From Aquipuribacter hungaricus (GTDB lineage Bacteria > Actinomycetota > Actinomycetes > Actinomycetales > JBBAYJ01), in assembly GCF_042663885.1 (NCBI RefSeq), contig NZ_JBHSXV010000001.1: a stretch of DNA of 64,000 bases; one strand, written 5' to 3'. The notes beneath the pieces are model-generated. The model was not told the DNA's origin. It worked only from the letters and a program-made list of their open reading frames with translations, and ran no database searches. Positions 43,016 to 51,978 of this stretch are shown here, in pieces. Each line of letters begins with the position of its first letter. Position 1 is the first letter of the stretch. The translations under genes and the position numbers were made by a program.

Positions 43016-45112
43016 TCAGATGTCGAGGAACCGGACGTCCTTGGCGTTGCGCTGGATGAAGGAGCGGCGGGACTCCACGTCGTCGCCCATGAGGACGCTG
43101 AACATCGCGTCCGCCGCGGCCGCGTCGTCGAGGGTGACCCGGAGCAGGGTGCGGGTGGCCGGGTTCATCGTCGTGTCCCACAGCTCCTCGTAGTTCATCT
43201 CGCCGAGGCCCTTGTAGCGCTGGACCGCCTGGTCCTTGGGGAGCCGGCGACCCTTGGACAGGCCGTCCTTGACCAGCGCGTCGCGCTCGCGGTCGCTGAA
43301 CACGTACTCGTGCTCGGCGTTGCTCCACTTGATCCGGTACAGCGGCGGCTGCGCGAGGAACACGTGCCCGGCCTCGACGAGCCCGCGCATGTAGCGGAAC
43401 AGCAGGGTGAGCAGCAGCGTGGTGATGTGCTGGCCGTCGACGTCGGCGTCGGCCATGAGGACGATCTTGTGGTACCTCAGCTTGGCGACGTCGAAGTCCT
43501 CGCCGATCCCGGCGCCGAGGGCGGTGATGAGCGCCTGGATGGCGTCGCTGCCCAGCGCCCGGTCCAGCCGCGCCTTCTCGACGTTGAGGATCTTGCCGCG
43601 CAGCGGGAGGATCGCCTGGGTCTCGGGGTCGCGGCCGTCGATCGCCGAGCCGCCGGCGGAGTCACCCTCGACGATGTAGATCTCGCAGCGCACCGGGTCG
43701 TTGGACTGGCAGTCCTTGAGCTTGCCGGGCATGGAGTTGGACTCCAGCAGGCCCTTGCGGCGGGTGGCCTCGCGCGCACGCCGGGCGGCGACCCGGGCGG
43801 CCGCGGCCTGCTGCGCCTTGCGGATGATGTCGCGGGTCTCGCGCGGGTGGCTGGCGAACCAGTCGCCGAGGGAGTCGCCGAGCACCTTCTGCACGTAGCT
43901 CTTGGCCTCGGTGTTGCCGAGCTTGGTCTTGGTCTGGCCCTCGAACTGCGGCTCGGCGAGCTTGACGCTGATGACCGCGGTGAGCCCCTCGCGGATGTCG
44001 TCGCCCGTGATCTGCTCGTCCTTCTTGAGCATGTTGTTGTCGCGGGCGTACCGGCCGACCAGCGAGGTCAGCGCCGCACGGAAGCCCTCCTCGTGCGTGC
44101 CGCCCTCGTGGGTGTTGATGGTGTTCGCGTAGGTGTGGACGGACTCGGAGTACGCCCCGGTCCACTGCATCGCGATCTCGACGCTGATGTGCTTGTCGTC
44201 CGCCTCGGCCTCGAAGGCGAGGATCTCGTCGTGCACCGGCTCGCTCTTCTTGGAGGAGTTGAGGTGCTTGACGTAGTCGACGAGCCCGTCGTCGTAGCGG
44301 TACGTCGTCCGGGACTCCGTCGGGGCCGCGCCGCGGTCGCCCGCGTCGACGTCGTCGGTGCCGTCGCTGACGTGCGCCTGCCGCTCGTCGACGAGCGTGA
44401 GCTGCAGGCCCTTGTTGAGGAACGCCATCTGCTGGAACCGGCTGCGCAGGGTCTCTGCGTCGTACTCGACGGTCTCGAAGATCTCCGGGTTGGACCAGAA
44501 CGTCACCGAGGTGCCGGTGCCGTCGGTGGGCTCGCCGCGCTCGAGCGGGCCGGTGGGCACACCGTTCTCGAACGACATCCGCCAGTGGTAGCCCTGCCGG
44601 CGGACCTCGACGTCGAGCCGGGTGCTCAGCGCGTTGACGACGCTGACGCCGACGCCGTGCAGGCCGCCGGACACCGCGTAGCCGCCGCCGCCGAACTTGC
44701 CGCCGGCGTGCAGGACCGTGAGCACGACCTCGAGCGCGGGCTTCTTCTCGACCGGGTGCATGTCGACCGGGATGCCGCGGCCGTCGTCGACGACGCGGAC
44801 GCCGCCGTTGTCCAGAAGCGTGATCTCGATCTGCGTGCACCAGCCGGCGAGCGCCTCGTCGACGCTGTTGTCGACGACCTCCTGCACGAGGTGGTGCAGC
44901 CCGCGGGGGCCGGTCGAGCCGATGTACATGCCCGGGCGCTTGCGGACCGCCTCGAGGCCCTCGAGGACCGAGATGTTGCTGGCGTCGTAGCCGGAGGCCG
45001 AGCCGACGGCCGCCTGGTCCGGGCCTGCCTCCGGCGCGGCGGGCACCGCGGCGTCGCCGGTGCCGGGGGAGGTGCTGGGGGTGGACTCTTCGGGTCTGGT
45101 CCCGTCGGTCAC
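43016..45112 (-). CDS. gyrB: DNA gyrase subunit B
   Basis: The 698-residue ATPase subunit drives strand passage. It shows the GHKL site (VLEGLEAVRKRPGMYIGST, VDNSVDEALAG, LHGVGVSVVNALS), the transducer, and the TOPRIM domain (YIVEGDSAGGSA, PLRGKILNVEKA, ADADVDGQHITTLLLT), ending with AKDVRFLDI. The N-terminal 38 residues are an acidic, disordered extension. GTG 45112 is used; starts further inside are possible but would be in the same frame. It lies 155 bases from the DUF721 gene, enough for its own promoter. Confidence 0.98.
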   Translation of the reverse strand: MTDGTRPEESTPSTSPGTGDAAVPAAPEAGPDQAAVGSASGYDASNISVLEGLEAVRKRPGMYIGSTGPRGLHHLVQEVVDNSVDEALAGWCTQIEITLLDNGGVRVVDDGRGIPVDMHPVEKKPALEVVLTVLHAGGKFGGGGYAVSGGLHGVGVSVVNALSTRLDVEVRRQGYHWRMSFENGVPTGPLERGEPTDGTGTSVTFWSNPEIFETVEYDAETLRSRFQQMAFLNKGLQLTLVDERQAHVSDGTDDVDAGDRGAAPTESRTTYRYDDGLVDYVKHLNSSKKSEPVHDEILAFEAEADDKHISVEIAMQWTGAYSESVHTYANTINTHEGGTHEEGFRAALTSLVGRYARDNNMLKKDEQITGDDIREGLTAVISVKLAEPQFEGQTKTKLGNTEAKSYVQKVLGDSLGDWFASHPRETRDIIRKAQQAAAARVAARRAREATRRKGLLESNSMPGKLKDCQSNDPVRCEIYIVEGDSAGGSAIDGRDPETQAILPLRGKILNVEKARLDRALGSDAIQALITALGAGIGEDFDVAKLRYHKIVLMADADVDGQHITTLLLTLLFRYMRGLVEAGHVFLAQPPLYRIKWSNAEHEYVFSDRERDALVKDGLSKGRRLPKDQAVQRYKGLGEMNYEELWDTTMNPATRTLLRVTLDDAAAADAMFSVLMGDDVESRRSFIQRNAKDVRFLDI

Positions 45113-45267
45113 GCGGCAAGGCTCCTCAGGATGGCGGACAACCCTGTGAGTCTACCCTTACCGCGCTCCCGCGACCGACCGCCGCACCGGGCGGGGTGTG
45201 CACAGCGGCCCCTGACGGCGCCTGTGGGCGGAGCGACCCCCGTCCGCGTGGGTCCCCCCGCGGAGCC

Positions 45268-45840
45268 TCAGCCGTACGTGTCGCGGGCGCCGCGGCCGCG
45301 CACGCTGAGCCGGCCACGCTTCCACGACGGGGCGTCCGGCGCCAGCACCTCGATGTGCCCGACCACGCCCTCGCCGACGACCGCGTCGAGCCGCCGGCGC
45401 ACGTCCGGGACGAGCATCCGCAGCTGCGTGGCCCACGCCGTCGTCGACGCCCGCACCGTGAGGGTGCCGTCGGAGAAGCCGACCGGGACGCAGTGGGTGG
45501 CCACGTGGTCGCCGACGACCTCGGGCCAGCGGCCCATGACGCCGCCGACGGCGACCGCGTCGGTCCAGCCGGCCTGGGCGACGAGCGAGCCGGTGACGTC
45601 GGCCAGGCCCACCGGGTCGCGGCCGTCCTTGCCGGCCCCGGACAGGGTGACCTCCTGGCCCGCGCGGTAGCCGGCCGCGGTCCGCGCCCGCCCGCCGAGC
45701 GCACCGCCGGGCATCCCGGGACGCATCCCGCGGGCGCGGGCCGCGGCGAGCGCCCGGGTCCAGGCGAGGGTGAGGGCGTCCGGCTCGTCGGCCGGGCCGG
45801 GCTCCGCGGGGCCTGACGCGTCGGCAGGGGCCGGGGTCAT
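45268..45840 (-). CDS. DUF721/DciA-family protein
   Basis: The 190-residue product has the DUF721 core typical of DciA, the loader/partner of the replicative helicase in most bacteria: GRWPEVVGDHVATHCVPVGFSDGTLTVRASTTAWATQLRMLVPDVRRRLDAVVGEGVVGHIEV. The N-terminal 90 residues are more variable and contain RGMRPG-type repeats seen in actinobacterial homologues. ATG 45840 overlaps the recF stop (ATGA), so the two are translated in a coupled way. It corresponds to M. tuberculosis Rv0004. Confidence 0.9.
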   Translation of the reverse strand: MTPAPADASGPAEPGPADEPDALTLAWTRALAAARARGMRPGMPGGALGGRARTAAGYRAGQEVTLSGAGKDGRDPVGLADVTGSLVAQAGWTDAVAVGGVMGRWPEVVGDHVATHCVPVGFSDGTLTVRASTTAWATQLRMLVPDVRRRLDAVVGEGVVGHIEVLAPDAPSWKRGRLSVRGRGARDTYG

Positions 45841-47105
45841 ACGGAGCCCCCCGGTCCGGCCGACCCGTCGAGGGCGGGGTCGGGGGCGTCCGACCCGTCG
45901 GGGGCGGGGTCGCCGGGCTCGACGTCGGGGCCCGTGATCGAGCTCAGCCCCGTCGCGGGGTCCCGCCGCACCGTGAGGACCCGGCCGGCCAGCTCGGGCG
46001 GCACGTCCTCCGCGACGGCCGCGGTGACCAGCACCTGCTCGGCCGCGAGCGCCCGCCCCGCCAGGTGCCGGCGCCGGCGCGCGTCGAGCTCGGCGAACAC
46101 GTCGTCGAGCACGAGCACCGGCTCGCCGTCGTCGCCGCCGGTGTCGCGGAGCAGGTCGAAGGACCCCACCCGCAGGGCCAGCGCGGTCGACCAGGACTCG
46201 CCGTGGCTGGCGTACCCCCGAGCGGGCAGGCCGTTGACGACGAGGTCGACGTCGTCGCGGTGCGGTCCGACCAGCGTGGTGCCGCGGTCGATCTCCGCCG
46301 TGCGGGCCTGCGCCACGGCAGCGAGCAGCGCGTCGTGCAGCTCGGTGCGGTCGGTCGGCGGGGCGGGCAGCCCGGCGGTCGCCTCGGAGCGCACGCCGGG
46401 GTGCAGGCCGCGGGCGCGGTACGCCGTCCGGAGCGCGCCCGGCACGCCGGAGACGTCGGCGTAGGCCTGCTCGGCGTAGGGGGCCAGCTGCTCCAGGGTC
46501 CGCAGCCGGGCGGACAGCAGGTCGGCCCCGGTCTGCGCGAGCTGGCCGTCCCAGACCTCGAGGGTCGTCATGAGCCCGTCGCGGGCCTCGCCGCGCAGCC
46601 CCCGGGCGTTCTTGAGCAGGGCGCTGCGCTGGCGGACGACCCGCTCGTAGTCCGAGCGCACCCCGGCGTAGCGCGGGCTCAGCGCGACGAGCAGGTCGTC
46701 GACGAAGCGCCGCCGCTGGTCCGGCTCGCCCTTGACGACGGCGAGGTCCTCGGGGGCGAACACCACGGTCCGCAGCAGGCCGAGCACCTCGCGCGGGCGG
46801 GTGGGCGAGCGGTTGACCCGGGCGCGGTTGGCCCTGCCCGGCGTGATCTCCAGCTCGAGCAGGGCCGCCCGGCCGCCCCGCCGCAGCCGGCCGCGCACCA
46901 CGGCCCGCTCGGCGCCGGAGCGCACGAGCGCCGCGTCCGTGGCGACGCGGTGGCTGCCGAGGGTGGCCAGGTAGGCCAGGGCCTCGACGACGTTGGTCTT
47001 GCCCTGCCCGTTGTCCCCGACCAGCGTGGTCACGCCGGGGCCGAGCGGCACCTCCGCCGTCGGGTAGGACCGGAAGTCCGTCAGCGACAGGTGCTCGACG
47101 TGCAC
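45837..47105 (-). CDS. recF: DNA replication and repair protein RecF
   Basis: The 422-residue SMC-like ATPase helps load RecA at gapped DNA. Walker A is GDNGQGKTNVVEAL (residues 31-44), the signature region is SHGESWSTALALRVG, and Walker B is PVLVLDDVFAELDARRR. The N-terminus MHVEHLSLTDFRSYP is standard. An acidic Pro-rich tail of about 40 residues is added at the C-terminus. GTG 47105 starts 42 bases after gnd. The gene lies in the canonical dnaA-dnaN-(gnd)-recF row. Confidence 0.97.
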   Translation of the reverse strand: MHVEHLSLTDFRSYPTAEVPLGPGVTTLVGDNGQGKTNVVEALAYLATLGSHRVATDAALVRSGAERAVVRGRLRRGGRAALLELEITPGRANRARVNRSPTRPREVLGLLRTVVFAPEDLAVVKGEPDQRRRFVDDLLVALSPRYAGVRSDYERVVRQRSALLKNARGLRGEARDGLMTTLEVWDGQLAQTGADLLSARLRTLEQLAPYAEQAYADVSGVPGALRTAYRARGLHPGVRSEATAGLPAPPTDRTELHDALLAAVAQARTAEIDRGTTLVGPHRDDVDLVVNGLPARGYASHGESWSTALALRVGSFDLLRDTGGDDGEPVLVLDDVFAELDARRRRHLAGRALAAEQVLVTAAVAEDVPPELAGRVLTVRRDPATGLSSITGPDVEPGDPAPDGSDAPDPALDGSAGPGGSV

Positions 47106-47146
47106 GGGTCAGGGGGCGGGGCAGCGGGACCGGGCGGCCGGGCCGG

Positions 47147-48043
47147 TCAGGCCGGGCCGACGGTGGTGCTGCGGACCGAGTGCCCGCCGAACTGGTTGCG
47201 CAGCGCCGCGATCGCCTTCATCGCCGGGCTGTCCTCCTGGCGCGAGACGAACCGCGCGTACAGCGAGGCGGCGATCGTCGGGGTGGGGACCGCGTTGGCG
47301 ATGCCCTCCATGACCGTCCACCGGCCCTCGCCGGAGTCCTCGGCGTAGCCGCTGACCTTCTCCAGGCGCGGGTCCTCCTTGAGCGCGGTGACCATGAGGT
47401 CCAGCAGCCAGGAGCGGACGACGGTGCCGCGGCGCCAGCCCTCGAAGATCGCCGGCACGTCGGTCACGGCGTCGGTGGCGCTGAGCAGCTCGTAGCCCTC
47501 GGCGAAGGCCTGCATGATCGCGTACTCGATGCCGTTGTGGACCATCTTCGCGTAGTGCCCGCCGCCGACCGGGCCGGCGTGGCTGAAGCCCTCCTCGCGG
47601 GCGCCCTCGGGGCGCAGCGCGTCGAAGACGGGCATGGCGCGCTCGACGTCCTCGGGTGCCCCGCCGACCATGAGCCCGTAGCCCTCGGTGATGCCCCAGA
47701 CACCACCGGAGACGCCGCAGTCCAGGTAGGCGATGCCCTTCTCGGCGAGCATCGCCGCGTGCACCCGGTCGTCGGTGAAGCGGGAGTTGCCGCCCTCGAT
47801 GACCATGTCGCCCGGCTCCAGCAGCTCGCCGAGCTCGGTGACGTTCTGACGAGTGATCTCCCCGCTGGGGACCATCACCCAGACGATCCGGGGGGCGGGC
47901 AGCGCCGCGACCATGTCGGCGAGGGTGGCGACGTCGGTGGTCGAGGGGTCCGGGGCGTAGCCGGTGACCTCGATGCCCGCCGCGCGGAGGCGGGTCCGCA
48001 TGTTGCCGCCCATCTTGCCGAGACCGACCAGACCGATGTGCAC
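47147..48043 (-). CDS. gnd: 6-phosphogluconate dehydrogenase, short (decarboxylating, Gnd-like) type
   Basis: The 298-residue product oxidatively decarboxylates 6-phosphogluconate to ribulose 5-phosphate. It has the Rossmann start HIGLVGLGKMGGNMRTRLRAAG, IEGGNSRFTDD, the substrate loop CGVSGGVWGITEGYGLMVGG, and catalytic Lys/Asn in GGGHYAKMVHNGIEYA. Length fits the short GndA class rather than the 470-residue enzyme. GTG 48043 follows AAGGAG. Insertion of gnd between dnaN and recF is a common actinobacterial arrangement. Confidence 0.95.
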   Translation of the reverse strand: MHIGLVGLGKMGGNMRTRLRAAGIEVTGYAPDPSTTDVATLADMVAALPAPRIVWVMVPSGEITRQNVTELGELLEPGDMVIEGGNSRFTDDRVHAAMLAEKGIAYLDCGVSGGVWGITEGYGLMVGGAPEDVERAMPVFDALRPEGAREEGFSHAGPVGGGHYAKMVHNGIEYAIMQAFAEGYELLSATDAVTDVPAIFEGWRRGTVVRSWLLDLMVTALKEDPRLEKVSGYAEDSGEGRWTVMEGIANAVPTPTIAASLYARFVSRQEDSPAMKAIAALRNQFGGHSVRSTTVGPA

Positions 48044-48104
48044 GATGTGTCTCCTTCGTCCGGGTGCGTGGCCCCGACGGGGCCTGTACCGAGCGTGGTG
48101 CGGC

Positions 48105-49241
48105 TCAGCCGTCGGCGCGACCTGCGACACGGGTGGGCATGAGCAGGTACGTGTAGCCGCGGGTGTCCGTGGCGTCGGCGCTGTCGTGGCCGCTGAGCAG
48201 GACCGGCTTGGACGGCTGGGTGAACGACAGCCGGACGTACCTGGACCCCGTCGCCGACAGGCCGTCGATGAGGTACCCGGTGTTGAAGCCGATGGACAGG
48301 CCGGGACCGTCGACCGCCTCGACGGCGAGCGCGTCGCTGGCCTGGGCGTCCTCGCCGGTGCCGGCGTCCAGGACGATCTCGTCCTCGGTGACGGTGAGCC
48401 GCACGGGTGCCCGGTCGCCGATGAGCGCCATGCGGCGCACGCCGTCGACGAGCGAGGCCGTCTCGACGACGACCGTGGTGTCGGAGGACTCGGGGAACAG
48501 CCGGCGCACGGGCGGGTAGGCGCCGTCCATGAGCGGGACCGTCGTGCGGCGGCCGCCGGAGGAGATGCCGAGCAGCTCGCCGGGGCCGCTGGACAGCCCG
48601 ATCTCCACGTCGCTGCCGGCGCCGAGGCTCTTGGCGATGTCGTTGAGGGTGCGCGCGCGGACGAGGAACGCCCGCTCGGCGCCGGCGTCGTCGCCGTCCC
48701 ACTCGACCTCGCGCAGCGCGAGCCGGTAGCGGTCGGTGGCGACGAGGCTCAGCGAGCGCCCGTCGATCTCCACGCGGACGGCCGTGAGCACCGGCGGGGT
48801 CTCGTCGCGGGCGGCGGCGATGGCGACCTGGGCGACGGCGGCGCCGAAGACCTCGCCGGGGACCGAGCCGACGCGCTGCGGCGGCGGCGGGAGCTGCGGG
48901 TACTCCTCGACCGGCATGAGCGGCAGGGCGAAGCGGCTGCTGCCGGCCTCGACGCGCAGCTTGGAACCGTCGAGGAACAGCGTGACCGGCTTGTTCGGCA
49001 GCGTGCGGGCGATGTCGGACAGCAGCCGGCCCTGGACGAGGACCCGGCCCTCCTCGCTCACCTGCGCGGCCGCCGTCATGCGGGCCGAGACCTCGTAGTC
49101 GAACGCGGACAGCTGGAGGCCGTCGGGGACCGCCACGAGCAGGACGCCGGTGAGGACCGGGACCGGGGGGCGGGCCGGGAGCACACGGGTCGTCCAGGCG
49201 ACCGCCTCCGCGAGCACGTCACGGTCGATCTGCAGTCGCAC
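48105..49241 (-). CDS. dnaN: DNA polymerase III beta subunit (sliding clamp)
   Basis: The 378-residue clamp encircles DNA and tethers polymerase III. Family blocks include RVLPARPPVPVLTGVLLVA, FDYEVSARMTA, GRLLSDIARTLP, LTAVRVEIDGRSLSLVATDRYRLALRE and a C-terminal YTYLLMPTRV where E. coli has MPMRL. GTG 49241 follows CAGGAGG on the minus strand and gives VRLQIDRDVLAEAV, the typical start. The upstream side is the origin region; the 61-base gap to gnd suggests one transcript. Confidence 0.98.
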   Translation of the reverse strand: MRLQIDRDVLAEAVAWTTRVLPARPPVPVLTGVLLVAVPDGLQLSAFDYEVSARMTAAAQVSEEGRVLVQGRLLSDIARTLPNKPVTLFLDGSKLRVEAGSSRFALPLMPVEEYPQLPPPPQRVGSVPGEVFGAAVAQVAIAAARDETPPVLTAVRVEIDGRSLSLVATDRYRLALREVEWDGDDAGAERAFLVRARTLNDIAKSLGAGSDVEIGLSSGPGELLGISSGGRRTTVPLMDGAYPPVRRLFPESSDTTVVVETASLVDGVRRMALIGDRAPVRLTVTEDEIVLDAGTGEDAQASDALAVEAVDGPGLSIGFNTGYLIDGLSATGSRYVRLSFTQPSKPVLLSGHDSADATDTRGYTYLLMPTRVAGRADG

Positions 49242-49808
49242 GGAGCCTCCTGTGGCGCGTGTCTGTGGTCCTCGGCGGGCTGCCGGTCGAGCCGTCCCGC
49301 GAGCCGGGAGCCCGAGACTAGTCGGATCGTCCCGGGTCCTCCTCCCCTCTGGGGGCCGTCCACACCACAGGTACGTCGGGGCAGCTGCTCTCAGATGGAG
49401 GGGTAGGTCGTCGTCATAGGGGCTGTGGATCCTGTGGACGGGCGACCTCCCGCCGGACGCCACGCCGCCGCCACGTGCGACGACACCTCTGTCGGGTGCC
49501 GTCCGCGCCGGTGGACAGGGTGTGGACGCAGGGGGCCGCCGTCGGGGGGCGGCTGTGGAGGGCGCGCCGCCGTCCCCGGGTCGTCCCCCGCCGGCCGTCC
49601 CTACGACGACCTGGGCGCACACGGACGGGTCGTGGGTCCACAGGTTGTCCACAGAACCTGTGGACAGTACGGAGAGACACGTCGGACGCACAACGCGTCA
49701 GCGGACGCACAGGCTGTGGACAGCGCTGTGGACAGCACGAGAGGCCGGAGCCCCTGGAGGGACCCCGGTCGGGCACGTCAGGACCGCCGGGCCCTGCGCC
49801 GCGTCGGC
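49242..49808. other. oriC: Chromosomal replication origin (oriC) with DnaA boxes
   Basis: The gene-free 567 bases between dnaN and dnaA hold many DnaA-box 9-mers. On the plus strand: 49356-49364 (CCGTCCACA) and 49645-49653 (TTGTCCACA, perfect consensus). On the minus strand: 49424-49432, 49433-49441, 49521-49529, 49659-49667, 49715-49723 and 49727-49735 (mostly CTGTCCACA). A weaker GGGTCCACA lies at 49634-49642. The dnaA-dnaN gap is oriC in streptomycetes and mycobacteria. No obvious AT-rich unwinding tract was seen. Confidence 0.92.
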
Positions 49809-51356
49809 TCAGCGGGTCCCGGACTGGCGCTTGAGCCGGCTCGTCAGCTCGGTGACCTGGTTGTAGACGGCCATCCGCTCGCTCATCAGGCCGCGTATCT
49901 TCCGCTCGGCGTGCATGACGGTGGTGTGGTCCCGGCCGCCGAACGCCTGGCCGATCTTGGGCAGCGACAGCTCGGTGAGCTCCCGGCACAGGTACATGGC
50001 GATCTGGCGCGCGTTGACGAGCACCCTGGAGCGCGAGCTGCCGTGCAGGTCCTCGACGGTGACCCCGAAGAAGCTCGACGTCTCGGCCATGATCTGCGAC
50101 GCCGTGATGGCGGGCTGGTCGGCGGCGGGGATGAGGTCCTTGAGGACGACGTCGGCGAGCTGGGTCGTCAGGGGCTGCCGGTGCAGGCTCGCGAAGGCGG
50201 TCACCCGGATCAGGGCGCCCTCGAGCTCGCGGATGTTCGTCGAGATCCGGGAGGCGATGTACTCCATGATCTCGTCCGGCACCGCGAGGGAGTCGACGAT
50301 CGCCTTCTTGCGGAGGATGGCGATCCGGGTCTCGAGGTCGGGCGGCTGCACGTCGGTGAGCAGGCCCCACTCGAAGCGGCTGCGCATCCGGTCCTCGAAG
50401 CCCTGCAGCTGCTTGGGCGGCACGTCGCTGGTGATGACCACCTGCTTGTTGCCGTTGTGCAGCGCGTTGAAGGTGTGGAAGAACTCCTCCTGCGTCTGCA
50501 CCTTGTTCTGCAGGAACTGGATGTCGTCGATGAGCAGCACGTCGACCTCGCGGTAGCGGCTGTGGAACGCGGCCGCCCGGTCGTCGCGGATCGAGTTGAT
50601 GAAGTCGTTGGTGAACTCCTCGGAGTTCACGTACCGCACGCGCATGCCGCCGTAGAGGCTCTGGACGTAGTGGCCGATGGCGTGGAGCAGGTGGGTCTTG
50701 CCCAGCCCGGACTCCCCGTAGACGAACAGCGGGTTGTAGGCCTTGGCCGGCGCCTCGGCGACCGCGACCGCCGCGGCGTGCGCGAAGCGGTTGGAGGCAC
50801 CGATGACGAAGGTCTCGAAGGTGTAGCGGGGGTTGAGCCGCGCCTCGGCCTCCTCCGCCAGGGTCCGCCGGCGGGTGGCGGCGCCGCGCTGGCTGTCGTG
50901 GTGGCCGGCGTGGCGGCCCCGGATCTCGCGCAGCTCGGCCGGTGAGCGGTCGTCCTCGTCGTCGATGTCCGTGAGGTCGAGGACCTGCCGGTCGCCGCCC
51001 AGGTCGCGGCGCACCCCGTGGTCGCCGAGCCGGTCGAAGGGGAGCACGTGGGCGGGGGCCGCACCGCCGTCGAGGCCGCCGAGACCCGGGTCGACGACGA
51101 CCGCGAGCCGCCACTGCTGCCCGGTGGTCTCCGAGAGCGCGTCGACGACGGTGTCGAGCAGCTTGGTCTCGATGAGCTGGCGGTCGAAGGAGCTGGCGAC
51201 CGCGACCTGGGCGGTGTCGACCTCGAGGGCGACCAGCCGGGCCGAGCGGAGCTGGCCCCGGTGCAGCGGGGACAGGTCCGAGGGCATCGCCGCAATGCTG
51301 GCGGCCCAGGTCGCCGCGAGCTCCTCCGAGGTCGCCGCGCGCCCTGCGTCCGTCAT
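49809..51356 (-). CDS. dnaA: Chromosomal replication initiator DnaA
   Basis: The 515-residue AAA+ protein binds oriC boxes, unwinds the origin and loads helicase. Domain I spans residues 1-85, a charged linker (domain II) runs to about 165, and the AAA+ domain has LNPRYTFETFVIGASNRFAHAA, Walker A GESGLGKT (214-221), Walker B VLLIDDIQFL, and sensor motifs. Domain IV carries the DNA-binding signature GQAFGGRDHTTVMHAERKI. ATG 51356 follows GGAGGAGC. Its promoter and leader contain DnaA boxes, so autoregulation is likely. Confidence 0.98.
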   Translation of the reverse strand: MTDAGRAATSEELAATWAASIAAMPSDLSPLHRGQLRSARLVALEVDTAQVAVASSFDRQLIETKLLDTVVDALSETTGQQWRLAVVVDPGLGGLDGGAAPAHVLPFDRLGDHGVRRDLGGDRQVLDLTDIDDEDDRSPAELREIRGRHAGHHDSQRGAATRRRTLAEEAEARLNPRYTFETFVIGASNRFAHAAAVAVAEAPAKAYNPLFVYGESGLGKTHLLHAIGHYVQSLYGGMRVRYVNSEEFTNDFINSIRDDRAAAFHSRYREVDVLLIDDIQFLQNKVQTQEEFFHTFNALHNGNKQVVITSDVPPKQLQGFEDRMRSRFEWGLLTDVQPPDLETRIAILRKKAIVDSLAVPDEIMEYIASRISTNIRELEGALIRVTAFASLHRQPLTTQLADVVLKDLIPAADQPAITASQIMAETSSFFGVTVEDLHGSSRSRVLVNARQIAMYLCRELTELSLPKIGQAFGGRDHTTVMHAERKIRGLMSERMAVYNQVTELTSRLKRQSGTR

Positions 51357-51376
51357 CGGTGCTCCTCCGGAAGTCG

Positions 51377-51408
51377 TCGTCCACACCCTTGTCCACAGGT
51401 GTGGACTG
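51377..51408. promoter_or_regulatory. DnaA boxes in the dnaA leader
   Basis: TCGTCCACA (51377-51385) and TTGTCCACA (51389-51397, perfect) on the plus strand and CAGTCCACA (51400-51408) on the minus strand lie 20-50 bases upstream of the dnaA start. They fit autoregulation of dnaA by its own product. Confidence 0.8.
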
Positions 51409-51429
51409 CGACGGACGGGAGGCGCACGG

Positions 51430-51459
51430 AACGTAACGTGCAGGGTGCTCAGCGTGCAA
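51430..51459 (-). promoter_or_regulatory. Putative dnaA promoter
   Basis: On the minus strand TTGCAC (51454-51459) is followed after 18 bases by TACGTT (51430-51435), a fair match to the vegetative sigma-70-type consensus. A transcript would begin about 65-70 bases before the dnaA start and run through the DnaA boxes. Confidence 0.6.
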
Positions 51460-51665
51460 GGTTCCCGGCTTCGTCCCGGCCGCAGTCGCTGCGGCCGTCC
51501 CGCGCGCCTCACCCCAGGGTGCCCGGCGCTCTGAGACTGTAGACGGTTGGCGGGGCCGGGTGCAGCCATCCGGCCGAGCCGGTGCACGGCGACCCGCCCG
51601 GGTGGGGACGACGGTGCCGGGCACCCCCGCCGAGCCGATACCCTGGGCAGGGCCCGCTCGGTGGT

Positions 51666-51694
51666 TTGACCCGTCGTCGCAGGTCACGTACTTT
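51666..51694 (+). promoter_or_regulatory. Putative rpmH promoter
   Basis: TTGACC (51666-51671) and TACTTT (51689-51694) are separated by exactly 17 bases, the best vegetative promoter seen in the window. Transcription would begin near 51701, about 55 bases before rpmH. The 400-base gap to dnaA contains no gene. Confidence 0.72.
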
Positions 51695-51756
51695 TGTGCG
51701 GTTGTCCCGGCCCCGGCCGGCTGCCCGCAGTCCCCGAGGATCGGTGAGAGGTTCCA

Positions 51757-51894
51757 GTGAGCAAGCGCACGTTCCAGCCGAAGAACCGTCGGCGTGCCCG
51801 CACGCACGGTTTCCGCCTTCGCATGTCGACCCGCGCCGGCCGCGCCATCCTGGCCGCCCGCCGCGCCAAGGGTCGCTCCGAGCTCTCCGCCTGA
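51757..51894 (+). CDS. rpmH: 50S ribosomal protein L34
   Basis: The 45-residue basic protein has the invariant L34 sequence plan: SKRTFQPKNRRRARTHGFR, then MSTRAGRAILAARRAKGRSELSA. It is a component of the large ribosomal subunit and starts the rpmH-rnpA-yidD-yidC-khpB-rsmG operon found on the far side of dnaA in most bacteria. GTG 51757 is preceded by GTGAGAGG. A strong promoter lies about 60 bases upstream. Confidence 0.98.
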   Translation: MSKRTFQPKNRRRARTHGFRLRMSTRAGRAILAARRAKGRSELSA

Positions 51895-51978
51895 CCGGCC
51901 GGGACACGGAGGCGTCGCTGAGCGCCACGACCCCCGCACCCCTGTCCTGCGCCGCCCCCGGGCCGCGCCGGGGCAGGG

